Made by a program: the position numbers and the translations under genes. A DNA stretch of 5,321 nucleotides from Acetatifactor sp. (GTDB lineage: Bacteria > Bacillota > Clostridia > Lachnospirales > Lachnospiraceae): NCBI GenBank assembly GCA_024699575.1, contig JAILPF010000404.1, positions 1 to 5,321 of the forward strand. The letters are read 5' to 3'. Every line of letters begins with the position of its first letter. Within the stretch, counting starts at the first letter, position 1. Shown piece by piece: positions 1-4,431 of the stretch. The notes below the pieces were generated by a model. It did no database searches and had not been told where the DNA came from. It saw only the letters and a program-made list of their open reading frames with translations.

Positions 1-96
1 TATTTGGAGGGAACGAGCAATGGTAATGTTCAGAAAGTTAAGGAATATCTAACAGGCATGAAACCTTATAGAAATAGTTTCATGCTTATGTTTTAG
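1..96 (+). CDS. 3' end of an unrecognised ORF (5' end outside window)
   Basis: Frame 1 is open from the window edge to a TAG at 94-96 and gives 31 residues, beginning YLEGTSNGNV and ending RNSFMLMF. I do not recognise the family. The first ~20 residues look like ordinary soluble protein. The last ~12 codons are written inside a hairpin (56-85), so they may be non-coding if the true gene ends in another frame. The other two plus frames close at TAA 50-52 and TAA 22-24. It lies 36 nt before the kinase-like gene on the same strand. Whether this frame is the real one cannot be decided without the upstream sequence. Confidence 0.35.
   Translation, partial: YLEGTSNGNVQKVKEYLTGMKPYRNSFMLMF
56..94 (+). 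terminator. Terminator-like hairpin overlapping the end of the first ORF
   Basis: A perfect 9-bp inverted repeat pairs GCATGAAAC (56-64) with GTTTCATGC (77-85) around a 12-nt loop. It is followed directly by the T-rich run TTATGTTTT (86-94). This is the layout of an intrinsic terminator, but the stem is AT-rich and the loop is long. It would separate the unknown upstream gene from the kinase-like gene at 133. Confidence 0.45.
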
Positions 97-117
97 GTGC
101 ACAAAACTATTTTATTT

Positions 118-123
118 AAGGAG
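118..123 (+). promoter_or_regulatory. Ribosome binding site fixing the kinase-like gene start
   Basis: AAGGAG at 118-123 lies 9 nt before ATG 133 but only 3 nt before the in-frame ATG 127, and downstream of the in-frame GTG 97. The spacing favours ATG 133 as the start. Confidence 0.6.
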
Positions 124-132
124 ATAATGAAT

Positions 133-783
133 ATGATATTCCAGGACAATATTATCAAAGAGTATTTAAGAAATGTATATTTTATCACAGGGACACCCTG
201 CGGAGGAAAGACAACGGTTTCAAGGGCACTTGGAGAAAAATACGGAATCCCTGTGTATGACATTGATGAGCAGTTTACAGTCCATCAGCAGATGTCGGAT
301 AGAGCGTTTCAACCCAATATGAACCGGAACTTTAAGGATGCGGATGAGTTTTTTGGGCGAAGCGTGGAAGAATATAAGAAGTGGCTTTTGGACAATACTA
401 GAGAGCAACTTGATTTTGTGCTGTTGGATCTGATCAGATTATCACAGGATCAGGTAATTCTTTGTGACTGTCATCTGACCATGGAAGAGGCAAAGCAAAT
501 CACGGATCCTTCCAGAATCGTATTCATGATAAAGGAGCCGAAGGATCTGGTGGAGGATTATTGCAACCGACCGGATCATCAGGGATTCCGTGATTTTATA
601 CACAGCGCCACGGATTATGAAAAGGCAAAGGCAACCTGTAATGAAACATTGCGTTCCCTAAATGAAGAACGCTATCACAAGATCAAGGAAAGCAGATACT
701 TTTGGGTGGAGCGGGACGAGAAAAGAAGTGTTTCGGAAACTGTGGAGCTTGTGGAAAAACATTTCAGGTGGCGTAAATTATAA
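133..783 (+). CDS. P-loop NTPase, nucleotide/shikimate-kinase-like protein
   Basis: The predicted protein has 216 residues from ATG 133, the start chosen by the AAGGAG spacing; GTG 97 would add 12 residues. A short beta strand (VYFIT) leads into a clear Walker A loop GTPCGGKTT (residues 20-28, with K26 and T27 contacting phosphates). It is followed by an acidic DIDEQ (43-47) where shikimate- and adenylate-kinase-like folds carry acceptor-site acids. VILCDCHL (108-115) is hydrophobic and Asp-containing and could be the Walker B strand. The segment around R146 (CNRPDH) could supply a lid arginine. There is no signal peptide or membrane segment, so it is cytoplasmic. Length and motif order fit small-molecule or nucleotide kinases of the P-loop kinase class. 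The substrate cannot be told, and an AAA-type 'hypothetical ATPase' label is the alternative. There is a 103-nt gap to the next gene with no convincing promoter or terminator. Confidence 0.78.
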   Translation: MIFQDNIIKEYLRNVYFITGTPCGGKTTVSRALGEKYGIPVYDIDEQFTVHQQMSDRAFQPNMNRNFKDADEFFGRSVEEYKKWLLDNTREQLDFVLLDLIRLSQDQVILCDCHLTMEEAKQITDPSRIVFMIKEPKDLVEDYCNRPDHQGFRDFIHSATDYEKAKATCNETLRSLNEERYHKIKESRYFWVERDEKRSVSETVELVEKHFRWRKL

Positions 784-869
784 GATTTTGAGATCAAAAA
801 GGTGGAGCTATACCGACTGGGAAACCATGTTTGTTGCCTTGGTCGATGTATTCTGCCACCCTGTTTTGT

Positions 870-877
870 AAAGGAGG
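870..877 (+). promoter_or_regulatory. Strong Shine-Dalgarno of the broken DUF4256 gene
   Basis: AAAGGAGG at 870-877 is a near-perfect anti-16S match, 9 nt upstream of ATG 887. That ATG opens a frame which runs only to TGA 971-973. The site shows that 887 was the ancestral start even though the main reading frame downstream is a different one. Confidence 0.7.
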
Positions 878-886
878 TAAGGGGCA

Positions 887-1355
887 ATGATCGCAGTATT
901 GAAAGAAAGATTTGAAGCGCATATCACGCGTCATCCGGATTTGGAGTGGACGTATGGAAGAAAGTGGCGGTGAGCCGGATATCATTGCATTTGACAGGGA
1001 GAGTGGCGAAATTGTCTTTTGCGACTGCTCGAAAGAGTCACCTGCAGGACGTAGAAGTCTGTGTTATGATGAGGCTGCATTGCAAAAGCGTACGAAAAAT
1101 CCTCCCATAGGAAGCGCTATGAAGCAAGCCCAAGACATGGGTGTGGAGATGATGGACGAACAGCTTTATCGAAAATTGCAGACATTGGAAGAAGTTGATT
1201 TAAAATCCTCAAGCTGGATTGCTACGCCGGATGAAATTCGTAATCTGGGAGGAGCCTTGTTTTGCGAAAGACGGTATGGCGTTGTGTTTACTTTCCATAA
1301 TGGAGCTGATTCCTATTATTCTGTGCGCGGTTGGAGAGGGGTACTGCGTGTATGA
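887..1355 (+). pseudogene. DUF4256 family protein, disrupted by an internal deletion and frameshift
   Basis: From ATG 887 (strong ribosome site) the first frame encodes about 21 residues, ending in RHPDLEW (codon 947-949), which match the N-terminus of DUF4256 proteins as I recall them. It then runs out of family similarity and stops at TGA 971. The rest of the family is in another frame, starting MEESGGEPDII at 954 and continuing through the conserved stretches CDCSKESPAGRRSLCYD, SSSWIATPDEIRNLGGALFC and FHNGADSYYSVRGWRGVLRV to TGA 1353-1355. Only 4 nt separate the two parts. Family members have about 19 residues there, so ~53 nt seem lost, which also shifts the frame. A remnant of 133 residues could still be made from ATG 954, with GGAG at 943-946 seven nt upstream; TTG 912 is a less likely start. 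The molecular function of DUF4256 is unknown. The stop overlaps the start of the LRR gene. Confidence 0.8.
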
Positions 1356-2116
1356 TGCATGAGATTCCTAAAAAACAATTTATGGGAGATAACTCCCTGC
1401 GGCACTATGTGGTGCCACAGGGAGTAACGGAAATCGGAGACTGGGCATTTGCAGGCTGCAAAAATCTTGTCTGGGTGGCTATACCGGAGAGCATGGAGCG
1501 CATAGGCAGGGAAGCCTTTGCATCCTGTGCAAAATTGGAGGCTGTCTATTGTTATCGGGAGACTGTAGAACAAAAAGAAGAGCAGGTTGCAGAGCTGATG
1601 GCGCTTGCGCTTCGTTTTTTCCCGGAGACCACAGAAATGATTTTTCCCCAAAAAGCCGGACGACATCAATGGCTTTGTGATTGGGATAAAGCCTGCAGAA
1701 GATTTCTGGACAGACCGGATGAAGAGGGATTCCGCCCATTTCTCGCCGGGGGCGAAGAGGATTATGAGGACGAAGAAGAAAAACGTGAGGAATATTGCCG
1801 GGCAAAGCGTCTGATTAAAGCCAACGTGATATTGAAACGACTTTTACTGGAGGAAGAAGTGGAAGGCTGTTGTCTGCCTGAAGAAGAAAATTTATATTTC
1901 AAGAGGAAGCTTCAGGAAAATGACATGGCGCTTGAAGTATTTAGAGAATGTGTGAATAAACCTGCGCTTGTAGTGAAGATTTATGAAGAGGCAGGGATTC
2001 TCACACAGGAAACCTACCGTAAGGTATTGGAGACCCTGCCAAAGGAGAGGGTGGAGCTTCGGGCAATTCTGTTGCAGAGGACGGTAGGAGTGGGAATGGA
2101 CGAGTGGATGATATGA
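1352..2116 (+). CDS. Short BspA-type leucine-rich repeat protein with helical C-terminal region
   Basis: The predicted protein has 254 residues from ATG 1352, which overlaps the DUF4256 stop as ATGATG/TGA. ATG 1355 is an equal alternative. GGAGAGGGG at 1333-1341 supplies the ribosome site inside the upstream gene, so translation is probably coupled. Residues ~15-67 hold two LRR_5 (BspA/TpLRR) units: VVPQGVTEIGDWAFAGCKNL, then IPESMERIGREAFASCAKL. A central segment carries LDRPDEEGFRPFLAGGEEDYED (residues 119-140) and an acidic, charged stretch. This is the pattern I know from clostridial LRR proteins of unknown function. Residues ~145-245 look all-helical, with ankyrin-like spacing around YEEAGILTQETYRKVLETL. 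There is no signal peptide, LPXTG motif or membrane segment, so unlike secreted BspA proteins it seems cytoplasmic. Function is unknown; a protein-protein interaction role is an inference. It is followed by a 90-nt gap before the glucosidase gene. Confidence 0.78.
   Translation: MMHEIPKKQFMGDNSLRHYVVPQGVTEIGDWAFAGCKNLVWVAIPESMERIGREAFASCAKLEAVYCYRETVEQKEEQVAELMALALRFFPETTEMIFPQKAGRHQWLCDWDKACRRFLDRPDEEGFRPFLAGGEEDYEDEEEKREEYCRAKRLIKANVILKRLLLEEEVEGCCLPEEENLYFKRKLQENDMALEVFRECVNKPALVVKIYEEAGILTQETYRKVLETLPKERVELRAILLQRTVGVGMDEWMI
1392..1425 (+). repeat. Long imperfect inverted repeat inside the LRR gene
   Basis: ACTCCCTG (1392-1399) and GGCAC (1401-1405) pair with GTGCC (1412-1416) and CAGGGAGT (1418-1425). 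This leaves one C/A mismatch (1400 and 1417) and a 6-nt loop (1406-1411), giving 13 pairs in total. No T-run follows, so it is not a standard intrinsic terminator. It starts 40 nt after the coupled start of the LRR gene, where a stable mRNA hairpin could slow or regulate translation. It may also be a by-product of the encoded sequence. Confidence 0.5.
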
Positions 2117-2150
2117 AGAATAGAGAGTAATTGAGGTGTAAAATGAAATA

Positions 2151-2172
2151 TTGATTGTAGAGAAAACATCAA
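2151..2172. promoter_or_regulatory. Possible operator: short inverted repeat upstream of the glucosidase gene
   Basis: TTGATTGT (2151-2158) and AACATCAA (2165-2172) form an imperfect palindrome with 6 of 8 symmetric positions and a 6-nt centre, about 35 nt before the glucosidase start. Its position fits an operator for a sugar-responsive repressor, but the match is short and the region is AT-rich. TTGTAG (2155-2160) and TAATAT (2178-2183), 17 nt apart, are a weak promoter candidate overlapping it. They match consensus poorly and would start transcription almost at the ribosome site. Nothing stronger is visible in 2117-2192. Confidence 0.22.
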
Positions 2173-2192
2173 AAAAATAATATGAATGTATT

Positions 2193-2198
2193 GGGAGG
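2193..2198 (+). promoter_or_regulatory. Ribosome binding site fixing the glucosidase start
   Basis: GGGAGG at 2193-2198 lies 8 nt before ATG 2207. The upstream in-frame ATG 2186 has no ribosome site, and its codons would read through this element, so 2207 is the better start. Confidence 0.7.
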
Positions 2199-2206
2199 AC
2201 ACTACA

Positions 2207-3847
2207 ATGTCAGGCATCGACAAAAGCAAAGAAAAATGGTGGAAGAGGGCGGTGATTTATCAGATATATCCCCGCAGCTTCTGCGACAGCAATGGAGATG
2301 GAATAGGAGATTTAAAAGGGATTCTGTCAAAACTGGATTATCTGGAAAATCTGGGAATTGACGCCATCTGGCTTTCGCCGGTCTGTAAATCTCCGCAGGA
2401 TGACAATGGATATGATATTTCCGATTATCAGGATATTGACCCCATGTTTGGAAATCTTGATGATATGGAGCGATTGATTGCGGAAGCAAAAAAACATGGC
2501 ATTTCTATTGTGATGGATTTGGTGTTAAACCATTCCTCTGACGAACATCCCTGGTTTTTGGAGGCTAAAAAGAGCAAGGACAATCCATACCATGATTATT
2601 ATGTCTGGCGAGATGGAAAAGAAGGCATATACCCAAATGATATGCGGGCATGCTTTGGCGGCTCTGCATGGGAATGGGTGCCGGAGATAGGACAGTATTA
2701 TTTCCATCAGTTTTCTGTCAAACAGCCGGATTTAAACTGGGACAATCCTAAGGTGCGCCGGGAAATCTACGATATGATTAACTGGTGGATAGACAAAGGA
2801 GTGGAGGGGTTCCGTCTGGATGTCATTGATCAGATTGCAAAGGAACCGGATAACCATATCACGGGAAATGGACCAAGGCTACATGAATTTTTAAGGGAGC
2901 TTAGCAAAGAGACCTTCCAGAGGGCAAATCTGGTGACGGTAGGAGAGGCGTGGGGAGCAGATACAGAGCGCGCAAAGCTTTACAGCGATCCGGCGGGAAG
3001 TGAGCTTTCTATGGTATTCCAGTTTGAACATATTTGTTTGGATCAGCTGCCGGGACAGGAAAAATGGGATCTTGCGCCACTGCCGTTTTTGAAGCTTAAA
3101 GAGGTGTTTGCACGCTGGCAGAAGGAACTTTACGGTAAGGGCTGGAACAGTCTGTTTTGGAATAATCACGATTTGCCAAGAATTGTTTCACGCTGGGGCA
3201 ATGATCAGAAATACAGAGTGGAATCGGCGAAAATGTTTGCCATTCTGTTACACGGGTTGCAGGGGACTCCTTATATTTACCAGGGGGAGGAACTGGGCAT
3301 GACCAATGTTACCTCCTTTGAAATAGAGGATTACCGTGATATCGAAACACTTAACATGTACAGAGAACGTTTGGAAAAAGGATATTCCAAAGAGGATATC
3401 ATGACTTCTCTCCACAAAAAGAGCAGAGATAATGCCAGAACTCCCATGCAATGGGATGCAAGTGACAATGCGGGCTTTACTACCGGCACACCGTGGATTC
3501 AGGTAAACCCCAATTATAAGGAAATCAATGTGGTCAATCAGGTAAATGATGAGGATTCCATCTTTGCCTGCTATAAAAAGCTGATTGCACTGCGAAAAGA
3601 ATATGATGTGTTTGTGGATGGGGATTTTGAGCTTCTTGCGCCTGAAAATGAGAAAGTGTTTACATATGTCAGAACGTACAACGGCGAACAATTGCTGGTA
3701 ATCTGCAATTTCTATGGAGATACGACAGAGAATCCCGTTGCGGAAAAAGTGGATTCCACTATGAAGCTTTTGTGCAGCAATTATTCAGAGTGCAGCGATA
3801 GTCAGATACTGCGTCCGTATGAGGCGAGAATGTATTTCAAAAAATAA
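2207..3847 (+). CDS. malL: GH13 alpha-glucosidase, oligo-1,6-glucosidase (isomaltase) type
   Basis: The predicted protein has 546 residues, close to the ~555-560 usual for oligo-1,6-glucosidases. It is a cytoplasmic exo-acting enzyme releasing glucose from the non-reducing end of isomalto- and malto-oligosaccharides. All GH13 conserved regions are intact. The calcium-loop motif DSNGDGIGDL is at 27-36 and region I DLVLNHSSD at 104-112. The subfamily signature QPDLNW is at 173-178. Region II GFRLDVID has nucleophile D205, region III GEAWG has acid/base E247, and region IV NNHD has H321 and the transition-state stabiliser D322. The fold is a TIM barrel with domain B between ~110 and 173, and a beta-sheet C domain from about 475. 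Val206 directly after the nucleophile is the residue known to mark alpha-1,6 over alpha-1,4 preference, so isomaltose-type activity is predicted. Trehalose-6-phosphate hydrolase and sucrose-cleaving relatives are alternatives I consider less likely. There is no signal peptide and no transporter gene next to it in the window. It ends 15 nt before a strong terminator. Confidence 0.93.
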   Translation: MSGIDKSKEKWWKRAVIYQIYPRSFCDSNGDGIGDLKGILSKLDYLENLGIDAIWLSPVCKSPQDDNGYDISDYQDIDPMFGNLDDMERLIAEAKKHGISIVMDLVLNHSSDEHPWFLEAKKSKDNPYHDYYVWRDGKEGIYPNDMRACFGGSAWEWVPEIGQYYFHQFSVKQPDLNWDNPKVRREIYDMINWWIDKGVEGFRLDVIDQIAKEPDNHITGNGPRLHEFLRELSKETFQRANLVTVGEAWGADTERAKLYSDPAGSELSMVFQFEHICLDQLPGQEKWDLAPLPFLKLKEVFARWQKELYGKGWNSLFWNNHDLPRIVSRWGNDQKYRVESAKMFAILLHGLQGTPYIYQGEELGMTNVTSFEIEDYRDIETLNMYRERLEKGYSKEDIMTSLHKKSRDNARTPMQWDASDNAGFTTGTPWIQVNPNYKEINVVNQVNDEDSIFACYKKLIALRKEYDVFVDGDFELLAPENEKVFTYVRTYNGEQLLVICNFYGDTTENPVAEKVDSTMKLLCSNYSECSDSQILRPYEARMYFKK

Positions 3848-3862
3848 AGGAAGACAACAAAA

Positions 3863-3899
3863 GAAGCTGTCCACCAAACGGTGTGACAGCTTCCGTTTT
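3863..3899. terminator. Strong bidirectional intrinsic terminator
   Basis: GAAGCTGTC (3863-3871) pairs with GACAGCTTC (3885-3893). The stem continues as CACC (3872-3875) with GGTG (3880-3883) across one bulged T (3884), closing on the loop AAAC. On the plus strand it is followed by CGTTTTC, ending the glucosidase transcript. On the minus strand it is followed by TTTTGTTGT, about 50 nt after the second lasso precursor stop. It therefore serves both convergent units. Confidence 0.85.
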
Positions 3900-3941
3900 C
3901 TTGCCATAAAAGGGGTTCGGAGATAATTAGCAAGAAAATGA

Positions 3942-4115
3942 CTACGAATGACTGTTCTCAGGATTATCGGAATCAGAACCGGGTTTTTCCCACCCAAGAT
4001 GAAGGTTGAACTGACCATCACCAACGTAACCCCCGTCATTATAGATCCCCAGCCAACCCTGAGCAGTCTCGGCTATATTCAATTCTTCAATTTTCGGAGT
4101 ATTCCACTTTTTCAT
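3942..4115 (-). CDS. Lasso peptide precursor, second copy (57 aa)
   Basis: This ORF was read directly on the minus strand, from ATG 4115 to TAG 3944-3942. The start is set by GGAGG (4128-4124) 8 nt upstream and by the paralogue's start; ATG 4121 is too close to that site. The leader MKKWNTPKIEELNIAETA (1-18) has the W-x2-P-x-I-x7-T arrangement. This equals the YxxPxL...T leader of Firmicutes lasso precursors such as paeninodin, which binds the RRE protein, with T17 as the expected penultimate leader residue. The core would start at Q19, placing D27 at core position 9 (QGWLGIYND), a 9-residue macrolactam ring. If cleavage is one residue later the core starts with the canonical Gly20 and the ring is 8. 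Residues 28-41 are Gly/aromatic-rich. The tail is acidic and Pro/Ser/Asn-rich, ending SHS. The core is long (39 aa) for a lasso peptide. The 27-nt gap to the first precursor implies one transcript. Confidence 0.8.
   Translation of the reverse strand: MKKWNTPKIEELNIAETAQGWLGIYNDGGYVGDGQFNLHLGWEKPGSDSDNPENSHS
4059..4115 (-). repeat. Tandem gene duplication: leader-coding segment, copy 2
   Basis: This 57-nt leader-coding segment matches 4284-4340 at 49 of 57 positions without gaps. Only two of 19 encoded residues differ, and most base changes are silent. That indicates an old duplication with selection on the leader, while the downstream core-coding parts have lost most nucleotide similarity. 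Confidence 0.8.
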
Positions 4116-4123
4116 AAGCATGT

Positions 4124-4128
4124 CCTCC
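4124..4128 (-). promoter_or_regulatory. Ribosome binding site choosing the second precursor's start
   Basis: GGAGG on the minus strand (CCTCC on plus, 4124-4128) leaves 8 nt to ATG 4115 but only 2 nt to the in-frame ATG 4121. It therefore supports the MKKW start shared with the paralogue. Confidence 0.65.
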
Positions 4129-4142
4129 GGTTTAAATTAACC

Positions 4143-4340
4143 TTATGAAATTCCATTGATAGGATCATCGTCATTGCCGCCGTTACCATGCCCACCGCCG
4201 TTTGAGTTGCGAGGATTGGACAAGGGGATATGAAATCCAAAGATACCGATATAATATCCATCACGACCTTCGCCACCCAGACTCTGAGCAGTTTCTGATA
4301 TATTTAATTCTTCAATTTGTGGTGTATTCCATTTTTTCAT
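4143..4340 (-). CDS. Lasso peptide precursor, first copy (65 aa)
   Basis: The predicted peptide has 65 residues from ATG 4340. GAGGAA (4352-4347) lies 6 nt upstream. The leader MKKWNTPQIEELNISETA differs from the second copy only at residues 8 and 15, keeping W4, P7, I9 and T17. With cleavage after A18 the core begins QSLGGEGRD, so D27 is core position 9 and the likely isopeptide acceptor. E24 is an unconserved alternative. Starting at S20 would give an 8-residue ring. Without gaps the two copies also share G23, G28, Y30, G32, F36 and L40, although the rest has diverged. The tail is low-complexity and glycine/asparagine-rich (GGGHGNGG, 48-55), then DDDPINGIS. It ends in Ser like its sister. 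It lies 91 nt downstream of the cyclase stop, with its own promoter candidate between. The lasso assignment rests on leader pattern plus the neighbouring cyclase; the product itself is unproven. Confidence 0.82.
   Translation of the reverse strand: MKKWNTPQIEELNISETAQSLGGEGRDGYYIGIFGFHIPLSNPRNSNGGGHGNGGNDDDPINGIS
4284..4340 (-). repeat. Tandem gene duplication: leader-coding segment, copy 1
   Basis: This is the partner of the repeat at 4059-4115, in the same orientation and 225 nt apart, with 49 of 57 bases identical. It spans the start codon through Gln19, the residue where the proposed core begins. Confidence 0.8.
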
Positions 4341-4379
4341 AGTATATTCCTCATAGACAGAGTTACCTCTACACCACCT

Positions 4380-4407
4380 ATTTTACCTGTTTTTCCCTGC
4401 TTGTAAA
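4380..4407 (-). promoter_or_regulatory. Sigma-A-type promoter for the lasso precursor genes
   Basis: On the minus strand TTTACA (4407-4402, 5 of 6 to TTGACA) and TAAAAT (4385-4380, 5 of 6 to TATAAT) are separated by 16 nt. Transcription would start near 4373, giving a ~33-nt leader before ATG 4340. It sits in the only gap between the cyclase and the first precursor. This would let the two precursors be made at higher level than the enzymes. Confidence 0.55.
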
Positions 4408-4431
4408 GAATAGTAACATATTTGATAGAAT

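Noticed and set aside
784..886. Possible gene remnant or promoter between the kinase-like gene and the DUF4256 gene
   Set aside because: Short open stretches exist in two frames, but I recognise no protein. TTGAGA (788-793) and TATACC (809-814) are only 15 nt apart and a poor match.
1316..1669. 117-codon minus-strand ORF over the LRR gene
   Set aside because: The plus frame shows clear LRR_5 repeats; the antisense product matches nothing and lacks a ribosome site.
2117..2206. CcpA catabolite-repression (cre) site upstream of the glucosidase gene
   Set aside because: I looked for a TGNAANCGNNNNCA-like site and found none; only the weak TTGAT/ATCAA palindrome is present.
3248..3691. 147-codon minus-strand ORF inside the glucosidase gene
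   Set aside because: It is antisense to an intact, fully conserved GH13 enzyme.
3785..4039. 84-codon ORF on the minus strand overlapping the glucosidase end, the terminator and the second precursor
   Set aside because: It runs through the intrinsic terminator and overlaps two better-supported genes in other frames. It has no ribosome site or family resemblance.
3948..4148. 66-codon plus-strand ORF antisense to the lasso precursors
   Set aside because: The paralogous leaders, ribosome site and Asp alignment all lie on the minus strand. The plus frame is a shadow.
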